Positions 20,690 through 29,250 of a DNA stretch of 64,000 nt are shown here, piece by piece (the stretch's first letter is position 1; each line of letters opens with the position of its first letter). Under the pieces are notes generated by a model. The model made no database searches. It had not been told where the DNA came from and saw nothing but the letters and a program-made list of their open reading frames with translations. Position numbers and translations under genes: made by a program. This stretch comes from Lactiplantibacillus pentosus (GTDB taxonomy: Bacteria > Bacillota > Bacilli > Lactobacillales > Lactobacillaceae): assembly GCF_003641185.1 (NCBI RefSeq), contig NZ_CP032757.1, forward strand, positions 496,001 to 560,000, in the 5' to 3' direction.

Positions 20690-21400
20690 GTTTGGTTTGC
20701 CGTTTGTCTGCCGGTGATCGTCTTAGTCCGACTTCAGGGGCCGAAAGCCGTTCGAATGGCAGATGAGTGGTCACCTATCTGGGTACAATTGACCAGTGAG
20801 GATTGAGTGGCTGGACCTTCAGTTAAACTTAGAATCAGCGGGGATGATGATTTATGCGACTTAAATACTGAAAAATGTTTGAGAGTTATGGCCTGATTTC
20901 AACGGAATATAGGCATAGCGTCAAATGAAAGCGTGCTGTTCATTTAGAATTTAAAACTTTGATATCTCGGTCAATCAAAGAAAATACTGACGATGTTCAG
21001 TAAAACTGGTAGTTCATAGAATTAAACACAAGTGAGATAGCCGAGAAATTATTGGAAACGAGTCTTACAGTTGAATTTCAGGATAACTGCTTATTAAGAA
21101 TCAATGATCAGTTCATTTAAAGTTGAGTCCGCACATGTCTGCCTTTCGAATACCATTCCAGGCTGGAAGGCGTTTCTGACAATGCTCAGCGATGAAATTC
21201 CACTTAGCAAGCGTTTTGTGCTTGGTTAGTGGAAGACCAGTATTTAAGACGTGGTTTGTCGGCTTAAATCTGTGTCCATCGCGTTCCAGCGTTGTCAGAA
21301 ATGCCTGTAAGCCGGCGTAGGGTGGGCATATCACTGCAAGTTTACGCGAACTCGCTTTGTTTCCAGCGGGTCTCAGCTGGCTGCCTTTGAACTTGAATGC
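20690..21400. repeat. Dispersed structured element, copy E3 (A core deleted, B intact)
   Basis: The A module keeps only its closing stem, GTTTGTCTGCC (20702-20712) with GGCAGATGAG (20758-20767). The inner stems present in other copies are missing, a clean loss of about 155 bases. The spacer is alignable to the other copies. The B module is intact: CTGACAATGCT (21176-21186) with AGCGTTGTCAG (21288-21298), inner TTCCACT/AGTGGAA, and terminal CCAGCGGGTCTCAGCTGG. It fills the deoK-serS intergenic region up to the serS leader promoter. Confidence 0.82.
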
Positions 21401-21480
21401 CAAGCCAAAAGCAAAAGAATTAAAGCCACAATAAATGATTATCTCAATAATAGAAAAAACAAAATGATGATAAAAAGCTA

Positions 21481-21508
21481 TTGACAATGATTCAAGTGAG
21501 GGTTAAAT
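21481..21508 (+). promoter_or_regulatory. serS leader promoter
   Basis: TTGACA (21481-21486) is followed after 17 bases by TAAATT. A cre-like TGAAAGCGCAAACA (21522-21535, one mismatch) lies just downstream and may be chance. Confidence 0.5.
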
Positions 21509-21539
21509 TATAGGTGTAAAATGAAAGCGCAAACATAAT

Positions 21540-21742
21540 GGGTTAGTAGTTCGTTTGGTTATTCAGAGAGCCAATGGGTGCTGAAAGTTGGTTAACCGGA
21601 CGGGTGAATCCGCCATTTAGCGTTTGACCTCGTTTTTAAGAGGTCGCGGTGAGACGATATACTCGTAGAGCAGTAAGTTGGGTGGTACCACGTTGGTAAT
21701 AACGTCCCATAGTCTTTTTGATGAAGACTATGGGGCGTTTTA
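21540..21742 (+). promoter_or_regulatory. T-box leader, serine (TCC specifier)
   Basis: Stem I shows AGAGAG and the GGGTGCTGAAAG segment. The specifier region GTGAATCCGCCATTTAGC aligns with the known GAAC-codon-ACUUUGGAGC pattern and presents TCC (21609-21611), a serine codon. The antiterminator T-box sequence GGGTGGTACCACG is at 21680-21692. The terminator pairs ACGTCCCATAGTCTT (21702-21716) with AAGACTATGGGGCGTT (21724-21739), then T-rich sequence. Uncharged tRNA-Ser would stabilise the antiterminator and switch on serS. Confidence 0.92.
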
Positions 21743-21762
21743 ATTTTAAGGAGGTTTTCCGT

Positions 21763-23034
21763 ATGTTAAATCCAAAGTTTGTTCGTAATAACCCAGAACT
21801 TGTTAAGGCTAAGCTCCAGACTCGAAAGGTTGATCCAGCTGAGGTCGATGAATATCTACAGCTAGATCAACAAAACCGCGATGCGATTACTAAGGTTGAA
21901 GGTTTGAAGAAACAAAAGAATCAATTGACGGAACAAATTGGGCAAAGTGATCCGCAGTCCGAAGCGGGTCAAGCGCTGATTCAACAAGTCAAGCAATTGA
22001 ATGGGGACATTAAGAGCACTGAAGCAGCCCAAACGGAAGTCAATGATCGCTTGCATTACTTAGCCATCCGCTTCCCAAACTTGCCCGCTGACGATGTGCC
22101 AGTTGGTCCGGATGAAGATAGCAATGTTGAAATGCGCAAACACGGTGAGATTCCAACTTTCGATTTTAAACCCAAAGCGCATTGGGAATTAGGCGAAAGT
22201 TTAGGAATTCTAGACTTTGACCGGGCTGCGAAAGTTTCGGGTGCACGCTTTGTGTACTATAAAGATGCCGGCGCACTCCTAGAACGGGCCGTTTATAGCT
22301 TTATGCTAGATCTGCATACGCAAAAGCAAGGCTATCATGAGATTATCCCGCCATACCTGGTGAACGCACAGACGATGTATGGGACTGGGCAATTTCCTAA
22401 GTTCAAGGAAGATGTCTACACGGTGGAATCTTCTGGAATGACACTGATTCCAACCGCTGAAGTCCCGCTCACGAACTACTATGCCAATGAAATCTTATCT
22501 GAGGATCAGCTCCCAACCTACTTTACCGCGATGACGCCATGTTATCGGTCTGAAGCCGGGAGCGCAGGTCGGGATACGCGTGGCTTGATTCGTATGCACC
22601 AATTTCACAAAGTTGAGATGGTGAAGTACTGTAAGCCTGAAAATTCATACGATGAACTCGAAAAATTAACTGATAATGCTGAAGAAGTCTTACGTGAATT
22701 GGGACTGGCCTATCACGTCATCAAGCTTTCAACGGGTGATACTGGTTTTTCATCAGCGAAGACCTACGATGTTGAAGTGTGGATGCCGGAACAGGGTGTT
22801 TATCGGGAAATCAGCTCATGTTCTAACTGCTTAGATTTCCAAGCACGGCGCGCGATGATTCGGTACCGGAAAGCTGATGGGACGGTCGATTACGTCCACA
22901 CGCTGAATGGTTCGGGGCTTGCTGTGGGCCGGACCGTGGCGGCGATTTTGGAAAATTACCAACAAGCGGATGGCACGGTTAAGATTCCTAAGGTGCTCCA
23001 ACCTTACATGCATGGTATGACAGAGATAAAATAA
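21763..23034 (+). CDS. serS: Seryl-tRNA synthetase
   Basis: SerRS charges tRNA-Ser. The 423-residue class II synthetase has the N-terminal helical arm that grips the tRNA long arm (about 30-100, coiled-coil rich in Lys/Gln/Glu). It also has motif 2 ([22 protein letters not shown] region, about 267-288) and motif 3 ([16 protein letters not shown]). AAGGAGG eight bases before the ATG at 21763 fixes the start; an upstream in-frame ATG sits inside the terminator hairpin. It is controlled by the Ser T-box and precedes the serine permease and dehydratase genes. Confidence 0.97.
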   Translation: MLNPKFVRNNPELVKAKLQTRKVDPAEVDEYLQLDQQNRDAITKVEGLKKQKNQLTEQIGQSDPQSEAGQALIQQVKQLNGDIKSTEAAQTEVNDRLHYLAIRFPNLPADDVPVGPDEDSNVEMRKHGEIPTFDFKPKAHWELGESLGILDFDRAAKVSGARFVYYKDAGALLERAVYSFMLDLHTQKQGYHEIIPPYLVNAQTMYGTGQFPKFKEDVYTVESSGMTLIPTAEVPLTNYYANEILSEDQLPTYFTAMTPCYRSEAGSAGRDTRGLIRMHQFHKVEMVKYCKPENSYDELEKLTDNAEEVLRELGLAYHVIKLSTGDTGFSSAKTYDVEVWMPEQGVYREISSCSNCLDFQARRAMIRYRKADGTVDYVHTLNGSGLAVGRTVAAILENYQQADGTVKIPKVLQPYMHGMTEIK

Positions 23035-23097
23035 AATTATTATGAGAATAAATTATTATTCAAATAATTCAGTTGAACGTTAAACTTAATATCACTA

Positions 23098-23147
23098 GGA
23101 TTGAGATGGATACAGGCTAGATCTGTTATGCTAATCTCAATCCTTTT
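23098..23147 (+). terminator. Terminator after serS
   Basis: GGATTGAGAT (23099-23108) pairs with ATCTCAATCC (23134-23143), followed by TTTTT. Confidence 0.88.
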
Positions 23148-23253
23148 TAATTTGATATCAATAATATTTAATCTTGCTAATTAGACTCACATGAACGATA
23201 ATTGTCACCGTGATAATATTTTCTCATGAAGAAAGGGTTTTCACAGCTCTAAA

Positions 23254-23267
23254 GTGATATTTATCAC
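23254..23267 (+). promoter_or_regulatory. Palindromic operator upstream of serine permease
   Basis: GTGATATTTATCAC is a perfect inverted repeat, and with flanks it fits the CRP/FNR-like pattern AGTGA-N6-TCACA. It lies about 120 bases before the permease. A further GTGATAAT half site is at 23210-23217. The bound regulator is not known. Confidence 0.55.
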
Positions 23268-23321
23268 AAAGTACCGTTTTACGGCGAGTTGCGGCGTTAA
23301 ATCTAATAGGAGGGTTTATTC

Positions 23322-23354
23322 ATGCAGGTTATGTTTGGACATTCTCTGGTGTGA
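23322..23354 (+). CDS. Possible 10-residue leader peptide
   Basis: AGGAGGG precedes an ATG that opens the frame MQVMFGHSLV and then TGA. The small hairpin CTGGTGTGACCAG spans the stop codon. The permease ribosome site AAAAGGAGA follows within 30 bases. A strong ribosome site in front of so short a frame suggests a regulatory upstream ORF, but it may be incidental. Confidence 0.4.
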   Translation: MQVMFGHSLV

Positions 23355-23386
23355 CCAGAACAACGTTATGAAAAGGAGACTTAAAA

Positions 23387-24667
23387 ATGACAAATATATT
23401 TAAGGGTTGGCGAAAAAATGATATTTTTTGGATGCTGAGTCTGTTCGGTACCGCGATTGGGGCGGGCGTGTTATTCTTACCTATCGGGGTTGGTGCAGCA
23501 GGTATTCTGGGTGTCATCATGATACTTATTTTGGCTTTGCCGACTACGTTTTTTGCTCACAGGGGTCTGAGTCGGTTTGTTCTGTCAGCGAAAAATGATG
23601 GCGATGACATTACTGATGTTGTTGAACAACAGTTTGGCTTTAAGATTGGATTGCTTTTTACCATTATTTATTTCTTCTCCATTTATCCGATCTTATTAGT
23701 TTATTCCGTTTCTATTACGAATACGGTATCGAAATTTATGACCGACCAGATGCACATGCAAACACCACCTCGTTGGTTGTTGTCACTAGTACTCGTTGGG
23801 ATTCTTATCGGGATCGCGCGCTTTGGGACGTCTTTGATTACTAAAGTGATGAGTGGCCTGGCCTTTCCATTTATTATTGTAATCGTTCTGTTTTCCTTCT
23901 ATCTGATTCCACATTGGAATGGCGCCATTCTTTCAACATTTTCCAGTTCTGTTTCTGGCGGACATTTGGTTGGGACGTTAGGAAATCTGTGGTTACTGAT
24001 TCCTGTCATGATCTTTTCATTTAACCATTCCCCAATCATCTCTTCGTTTTCCGTTGCCGAACGTAAAGAATACAGTGGGGACGGTAAGGATAAAGTCGAT
24101 AAAAAGATTTCCAAAATTCTATTGTCGGCCGAAACCTTGATGGTCGTGGTTGCGATGTTCTTTGTCATTAGTTGTACACTGGCGTTGACGCCAGACCAAA
24201 TCGTTGAAGCTAAAAATGAAAATGTCTCGATTCTGGACTACGTTGCGACTGCTTTTAATAGTCCAATTATCAAATATGTTTCTCCCGTAATTGCCTTTAT
24301 TGCGATCGCCAAGTCCTTTTTAGGCCATTATCTCGGAACGAGTGAAGGCTTGCGTGGGATTATCCGCAAGATGGAAGAAAAATCCGACAAGACGCTTCCA
24401 AGTCGAACCGTTTCAGCCATTGTTGATATCGTTCTGTTACTAAGTGCTTGGCTCGTTGCTTGGATCAACCCATCCATTATGGGAATGATTGAAACCATCA
24501 TTGGACCAATCATTGCGTTTATCCTGTTCTTGATGCCAATGTATGCGATTCATAAGAGTCCTAAGTTACAGCAATATGCCGGCAAACACAGTAACGTCTT
24601 TGTTGTGGTCATTGGCTTGATCGCAGTTAGTGGTATCCTGTTCAATATCATCAAATTGTTCGTTTAG
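23387..24667 (+). CDS. Serine permease, SdaC/HAAAP family
   Basis: The 426-residue integral membrane protein has about 11 hydrophobic segments and the family N-terminus (FGTAIGAGVLFLPIGVGAAG). It matches hydroxy/aromatic amino-acid permeases of the SdaC/STP type, proton- or sodium-coupled importers of serine or threonine. AAAAGGAGA precedes the ATG. The downstream genes encode L-serine dehydratase, so serine is the likely substrate. A palindromic operator and a possible leader peptide lie upstream. Confidence 0.85.
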   Translation: MTNIFKGWRKNDIFWMLSLFGTAIGAGVLFLPIGVGAAGILGVIMILILALPTTFFAHRGLSRFVLSAKNDGDDITDVVEQQFGFKIGLLFTIIYFFSIYPILLVYSVSITNTVSKFMTDQMHMQTPPRWLLSLVLVGILIGIARFGTSLITKVMSGLAFPFIIVIVLFSFYLIPHWNGAILSTFSSSVSGGHLVGTLGNLWLLIPVMIFSFNHSPIISSFSVAERKEYSGDGKDKVDKKISKILLSAETLMVVVAMFFVISCTLALTPDQIVEAKNENVSILDYVATAFNSPIIKYVSPVIAFIAIAKSFLGHYLGTSEGLRGIIRKMEEKSDKTLPSRTVSAIVDIVLLLSAWLVAWINPSIMGMIETIIGPIIAFILFLMPMYAIHKSPKLQQYAGKHSNVFVVVIGLIAVSGILFNIIKLFV

Positions 24668-25036
24668 TAATCTGACTAAAATACGGGCTAAATTCAGATT
24701 GGTTAATATTATTGAAGCCAGTTTTTGTCACCAATCTCGGTTAGTGCTCGTAACGAGAGGCTCATGACGGTGTTGGGGGTTCGTGAGACACGCGAATCGA
24801 ATGGCCATATCGACGGCTGGATTAATCATAACGGCGGGATTAACCCAGAAATGAAAGCTTTGATGGCAGCGGCTTGGTGCTTTCTCATCAGGATAATTTT
24901 GGTGCTTGCTTGTGCCGTAACTGTAAGCTTCATCAAGTTTCAAAACGGTGCACTGACGATGAGGGCGCAACGAAGCGCTAGTTGCCCGTGCCAAAGCTTA
25001 ATTTGACGTGATGATTCAACTAGGAGGATGACTAAA
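24668..25036. other. Unassigned leader or gene remnant before sdaAB
   Basis: This 369-base stretch separates the permease from sdaAB. It has open frames on both strands (a 93-codon plus frame with one hydrophobic segment and an 88-codon minus frame), but neither has a ribosome site. Short hairpins such as GGTTCGTG/CACGCGAATC are present, without a terminator T run. It could be a structured leader or a decayed gene; I do not recognise it. Confidence 0.4.
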
Positions 25037-25690
25037 ATGACGGTGAACTACAAGAGTGTTTTTGATATTATTGGTCCGATTATGATTGGCCCATCCAGTT
25101 CGCATACGGCGGGGGCTTGTGCGATCGGTCGAGCAGCAAATAGCATTTTTAAGGAGAAGCCGACAGATATCGTAATTCATTACTATGAATCCTTTGCCCA
25201 AACTCACAAGGGCCATGGAACGGATTATGCGATTATTAGCGGAATTCTGGGCTTTGACCCGGATGACAGCCGGGTGCCGTATGCCATTGGCTTAGCGCGA
25301 GACCAGGGGATGAATATTACGTTTATCGAAGAGCCTGGCGATAGTCCTATCAATCACCCGAACACTGCCATCATTGACTTAAAGAATGATGATAAACAAG
25401 TAACGGTCGCCGGATGTTCGATTGGCGGTGGAACGATTGAAATTCGTGAGATTAAGATGGATGGTTTTGATGTCAAACCGAAAGGCCCACTGCCGATTTT
25501 ATTAGTTCAGGGTGGCGAGAACGACCATCAACATGTCACCAAACAGTTGGCTGACTTGACTAAAGTGAACGACCAACGGCACTATAAGACGGACCGCGGC
25601 AATTTATACGAATACGACTTGGATCGCCGCCTCAAGCAGGATGAAATCAAGAAACTAACGCAGGAACACGCGAACTTAGTTTACTTATAA
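25037..25690 (+). CDS. sdaAB: L-serine dehydratase, beta subunit
   Basis: With SdaAA this forms the iron-sulfur L-serine dehydratase that deaminates serine to pyruvate and ammonia. The 217-residue subunit has the hallmark GPSSSHTAGA (about 14-23), the GTDYAIISGILGF segment, and a C-terminal ACT-like region (about 145-217) thought to regulate activity. An in-frame ATG at 25028 overlaps the AGGAGG ribosome site, so the start is placed at 25037. Twelve bases separate its stop from the next frame. Confidence 0.94.
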   Translation: MTVNYKSVFDIIGPIMIGPSSSHTAGACAIGRAANSIFKEKPTDIVIHYYESFAQTHKGHGTDYAIISGILGFDPDDSRVPYAIGLARDQGMNITFIEEPGDSPINHPNTAIIDLKNDDKQVTVAGCSIGGGTIEIREIKMDGFDVKPKGPLPILLVQGGENDHQHVTKQLADLTKVNDQRHYKTDRGNLYEYDLDRRLKQDEIKKLTQEHANLVYL

Positions 25691-25708
25691 TCGGGGAGGT
25701 TAATGATC

Positions 25709-26608
25709 ATGTATATGAGCGTAGCGGAACTAGTTACAGCGGCCCAAGAAACGAAGAAGCCAATCTATGAATTAATGATTGAACAAGAGATGGCAACCTC
25801 ACAGGTGAGTCGCGAAGAAATCTGGCACACGATGGGCCGAAATCTAGATGTCATGGAAGCTGCCGTTAATAAAGGCGCTGCCGGTGATGGCGTCTACTCG
25901 ACGACTGGTTTAACGGGTGGTGAAGCGGTGCTCTTGAAGAAGTATCGCCAAAAGGGGCACACCTTATCTGGTGATACGATGATGCAAGCTGTTCAAAACG
26001 CCATTTCGACCAATGAAGTTAACGCCTCGATGGGTGTGGTTTGTGCGACACCCACGGCTGGGTCGACGGGGACGTTGCCAGGTGTGATCTTTACGTTGAA
26101 GGATCGCATGAACTTGAATCGTGATCAGATGATTCAATTCCTGTTTACAGCCGGGGCCTTTGGCATGGTCATTGCGAATAATGCCGGGATTGCTGGTGCG
26201 ACTGGTGGTTGCCAAGCTGAAGTGGGGAGTGCGTCTGCCATGGGTGCGGCCGCAGCGGTCGAATTGGCTGGTGGTACACCGGAACAAAGTGCAGAGGCTT
26301 TGGCGATGGCAATCAGCAACTTGCTAGGCTTAGTCTGTGATCCCGTTGCTGGACTCGTTGAATTGCCTTGCGTTAAACGGAATGCAATCGGGGTCGGGAA
26401 TGCCTTGATTGCAGCCGATATGGCGCTAGCCGGATGCACGAACAAAATTCCGGCGGATGAAGTCATTGCGGCTATGGATAAAGTCGGTAAGGGCTTGCCA
26501 AAAGCGCTGCGGGAGACTGGTTTGGGTGGCTTAGCGGCGACACCAACTGGTATTCGGATGAAAGAAAAGATTTTTGGCCGCTCGACTAATTCACAAGTTC
26601 ATGCATAA
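25709..26608 (+). CDS. sdaAA: L-serine dehydratase, alpha subunit
   Basis: This is the catalytic subunit of the Fe-S serine dehydratase. Three cysteines able to hold the [4Fe-4S] cluster are seen in GVVCATPTAGSTG, LLGLVCDPVAG and VELPCVKRNA. The cluster polarises the serine hydroxyl in this family. Of three clustered ATGs, the one at 25709 is best spaced (nine bases) from GGGGAGG, giving 299 residues. It is cotranscribed with sdaAB and ends at a strong terminator. The enzyme is oxygen sensitive in known members. Confidence 0.94.
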   Translation: MYMSVAELVTAAQETKKPIYELMIEQEMATSQVSREEIWHTMGRNLDVMEAAVNKGAAGDGVYSTTGLTGGEAVLLKKYRQKGHTLSGDTMMQAVQNAISTNEVNASMGVVCATPTAGSTGTLPGVIFTLKDRMNLNRDQMIQFLFTAGAFGMVIANNAGIAGATGGCQAEVGSASAMGAAAAVELAGGTPEQSAEALAMAISNLLGLVCDPVAGLVELPCVKRNAIGVGNALIAADMALAGCTNKIPADEVIAAMDKVGKGLPKALRETGLGGLAATPTGIRMKEKIFGRSTNSQVHA

Positions 26609-26619
26609 AAGTTTCGTGG

Positions 26620-26658
26620 AAAGATGATGGGCTGACGATAAACGCTATCATCTTTTTT
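26620..26658 (+). terminator. Terminator after sdaAA
   Basis: AAAGATGAT (26620-26628) pairs with ATCATCTTT (26647-26655), followed by more T. Confidence 0.88.
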
Positions 26659-26691
26659 ATTTCGATATTGATATGGTGACGTGTATTAACG

Positions 26692-26727
26692 TTTTATCAG
26701 TGTGATAAAATAATATTAAGTTATAAT
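26692..26727 (+). promoter_or_regulatory. Promoter with 19-bp palindrome before YheO-like regulator
   Basis: TTTTATCAGTGTGATAAAA (26692-26710) is a perfect palindrome with 8-base arms around GTG, placed where the -35 should be. TATAAT follows at 26722-26727. It is a likely binding site for the gene's own product or another regulator. Confidence 0.6.
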
Positions 26728-26758
26728 GTTGACAAAAAATAGTGAGGTGGGTGCCGTT

Positions 26759-27481
26759 ATGCAAAAACCATTAACAGCTGAGCAAGAATACGTCCGCGAA
26801 TTTATTCCGTTCGTTGATTTTTTAGCCGATATCTTAGGCCCAAGTAGTGAAGTTGTCTTGAACGATTTGATGGATTTGAATCACTCCGTTGTGGCGATTC
26901 GCAATTCTCACATCTCGCATCGACAAGTTGGTGACCCCGCAACGGACCTAGCGCTGCGAACGATGAAAGCCGGCAAAGCTGAAAAACGAGACTATCTGGC
27001 TAATTATAAGGGCGTTTCACAAGGTAAGCACTCACTGCGTTCATCGACTTATTTTTTGCGGTTGGATGGCGAAATTGTTGGGATGATTTGCATCAATACG
27101 GATGACAGTGTCTTAGACGACTTGCAAGAACAAGTGTTGAAGGTGATGGCAAGTTACAAACACTTGAATACGCCGACGATTCATCAATCTAAGGGCGCCC
27201 CAGCGACCGAGACGGCCCACGACACACCAGTAGCGCCAGAGCATCTGACGACTTCTATCACAGATTTGGCCCGCGAAGTGACACAGGCGGTCTGTGCTAA
27301 GTATGGCGTTTCCGTAGAATATTTAAAGCAAAACGAAAAGCTAGAAATTGTTCGTAGCTTGTATCACCAAGGCTACTTCCTGTTGAAAGATTCGGTTAGC
27401 GAGGCCGCTAAAGTCCTCAAAGTGTCTGACCCGAGTGTTTATCGTTATTTACAGACCGTCAAGGATGAGGATTTACAGTAG
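26759..27481 (+). CDS. YheO-like PAS/HTH transcriptional regulator
   Basis: The 240-residue protein has an N-terminal YheO-like PAS domain (about 10-120: FVDFLADILGPSSEVVLNDL, LRSSTYFLRLDGEIVGMICIN) and a C-terminal helix-turn-helix (about 175-235: LEIVRSLYHQGYFLLKDSV, AAKVLKVSDPSVYRYL). DauR, a relative, controls D-arginine catabolism, and family members often regulate amino-acid breakdown. The neighbouring serine dehydratase operon suggests serine or a related amino acid as signal. GAGGTGG precedes the ATG at 26759; the longer start at 26726 overlaps the -10. Confidence 0.82.
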   Translation: MQKPLTAEQEYVREFIPFVDFLADILGPSSEVVLNDLMDLNHSVVAIRNSHISHRQVGDPATDLALRTMKAGKAEKRDYLANYKGVSQGKHSLRSSTYFLRLDGEIVGMICINTDDSVLDDLQEQVLKVMASYKHLNTPTIHQSKGAPATETAHDTPVAPEHLTTSITDLAREVTQAVCAKYGVSVEYLKQNEKLEIVRSLYHQGYFLLKDSVSEAAKVLKVSDPSVYRYLQTVKDEDLQ

Positions 27482-27630
27482 AGTTGAACGGCGTAATTGT
27501 AAGCGATTCATTACGGATGGATTAAACTAAGCCTCCTGACGCGATTGGATTTACGGGTTGATGGCAAAGCTTTGAAGGCCAAAATTTTCAAGTAACTAGG
27601 TCGGCGTTATTAAGACACGAATCGTCATAA

Positions 27631-27697
27631 TCAGTTAAAATGCATCAGCTAACACGTTATATGTGGTATTGGTTGATGCATTTTAACTGATTTTTTT
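27631..27697 (+). terminator. Terminator in the 27482-27959 gap
   Basis: TCAGTTAAAATGCATCA (27631-27647) pairs with TGATGCATTTTAACTGA (27674-27690), followed by seven T. The rest of this 478-base gap has no recognised gene. Confidence 0.85.
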
Positions 27698-27959
27698 GAG
27701 CTGTGCTAGTTCATTTGGCATGAGCGATGACTAGAGTGTCTCAATTATTTGGATTACGGGTCATCAGCTTGGTTATCAACTGATTATTATGATAATAAAT
27801 CTCATGCATTTCTCATTAGTTGAAATCAAGTTGAAAGGCTGATGTATCGGGAACTAAGCCGATTTTTGGTCAGTTATAAAAGATTATCAAATCGTATCAG
27901 ACGTCCTTGGCTAGCGTATTATGTGGTATTATGATGAATAAATAAATGGAGGTGATTCG

Positions 27960-28154
27960 ATGTTGACACCGAACGAAATTCGACGCCGTTTACGACGTGA
28001 TTTATTTACAATTGCCGAAGCTTATCAGATTGGTTTTGAGGATCGCTTGTATACGGAGACCGAGTATGAGCACTTAAAGCAGACGTTATTGCAATTGCGG
28101 GAACTGAATATGGCGCCGCAACATGTTGAACAGCTGCTCGCGATTAACGGCTAA
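27960..28154 (+). CDS. Small conserved-type protein, 64 residues
   Basis: A strong ribosome site (GGAGGTG) precedes the ATG of this 64-residue frame. The product is hydrophilic and predicted helical (RRRLRRDLFTIAEAYQIGFEDRL, EYEHLKQTLLQLRELN), without signal peptide or membrane segment. It looks like a real small cytosolic protein, but I do not recognise its family. A terminator hairpin lies about 80 bases downstream, overlapping a possible second short frame. Confidence 0.6.
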   Translation: MLTPNEIRRRLRRDLFTIAEAYQIGFEDRLYTETEYEHLKQTLLQLRELNMAPQHVEQLLAING

Positions 28155-28190
28155 CATTGTGTAACTAATTAAATAAGGAAGTGATTTGAC

Positions 28191-28238
28191 ATGAATGCTG
28201 ATAGTCCATCAGGTTCAATCCAGTCCAGAACGTGCTAA
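28191..28238 (+). CDS. Possible 15-residue peptide ending in a terminator
   Basis: AAGGAAGTG precedes an ATG opening MNADSPSGSIQSRTC followed by TAA. The last codons lie within the first arm of the terminator at 28232-28275, so translation could influence termination. It may equally be chance. Confidence 0.3.
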   Translation: MNADSPSGSIQSRTC

Positions 28239-28275
28239 TGCCAGTGAAACCCATCACCAGCATTAGCACTTTTTT
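28232..28275 (+). terminator. Terminator after small genes
   Basis: GTGCTAATGC (28232-28241) pairs with GCATTAGCAC (28260-28269), followed by TTTTTT. Confidence 0.88.
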
Positions 28276-28404
28276 AGTGTCTGTAACTCAGCATTCGGTA
28301 GTCAATGTTGAAGTGTGGGCAATGCCAGTCAACTACTAAATTGCAGCATGATACGCGTTGGGCTAGTTATTCTTAAGCATTAAGGATGATTAAATCATGC
28401 CAGT

Positions 28405-29250
28405 TGGAGGATTCCTGTTCGTCAGCCGATGCGCGCCTTATTCCGACTTCCAGGGCCGGCTGACAACGCTGGAACAGGGCGGACATCGATTTGAACTCAC
28501 GCAGAAGCCCACTGCGCAATTTCAAATACGAGTCTTCTTCTAGCCCGGGAACCCCACCCGGACAAGAAGAACTTCGCCCTTGAGCATTGTCAGCCAGCCC
28601 TTCCAGTCGGGAAGCCACTCGAATGGCGGATGAACGACTACTTATCTTGGTACAATTGACGAATGTCCATTTAGTGACTGGAACTTCAGGCAAACTGTCG
28701 AATAAATACGGGTGATGATTTATAGCTTTTAAATCCTGAGAAAAATCTGAAGATTATGGATTAATTTCAACGAAACATAGTCATAGGACTAAATGATAGA
28801 CATGCCGCACGTCCAGAGTTTTCAAAGCTTTGGCGATGTTTAGTGAATCTTATGATTCGTAGGATTACATCAAGAGTGAGACTACCAGAAAGCCATTAGA
28901 ACCAGTCTTACAGTCGAATCTCAAAATCACAACTCGTTAAGAATCAACGATCAGTTCATCAAAAATTGAGTCTGCACATGTCTGCCTTTCGAATACCATC
29001 CCGGCTGGAAGGTATTCGGGGCAAGGCCAAGTGGTGAAATTTCACTTAGCAAGCGTTCTTTGCTTGGTTAGTGAAAGACCAGCATTTAAGACGTGGGCTT
29101 CGGCTTAAATCTGTGTCCACCACGTCACGGCCATTGCCCAGAATGCCTGGAAGCCGGTGTAGGACGACGCCACGACTGCAAGTTTACGCTAAGTCGCACT
29201 TTTTCCAGCGGGTCTCAGCTGGCAGCACTTGAACATAGAAATTGTCATGA
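28405..29250. repeat. Dispersed structured element, copy E4 (A and diverged B)
   Basis: This is a full copy. The A module runs 28417-28635, closed by GTTCGTCAGCC and GGCGGATGAAC. In the B module the usual stem CTGACAATGCT/AGCGTTGTCAG has become GGGCAAGGCC (29019-29028) with GGCCATTGCCC (29129-29139). The inner GCGATG/CATCGC has become GTGGTG (29031-29036) with CACCAC (29118-29123). Both arms changed together and pairing is kept. The outer flanks carry inverted AT-rich ends (GATTAAATCATG and CATGATTTAA) and a 17-base direct repeat at 28335-28351 and 29301-29317. Confidence 0.85.

Noticed and set aside
24725..25006. 93-codon plus-strand ORF with one hydrophobic segment
   Set aside because: No ribosome site precedes it, an overlapping frame on the other strand is equally long, and no family was recognised.
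28373..28693. Minus-strand ORF in A modules (also 45397-45639)
   Set aside because: It lies entirely in the A module of the structured element, with no start signals. The shared residues simply reflect nucleotide similarity.
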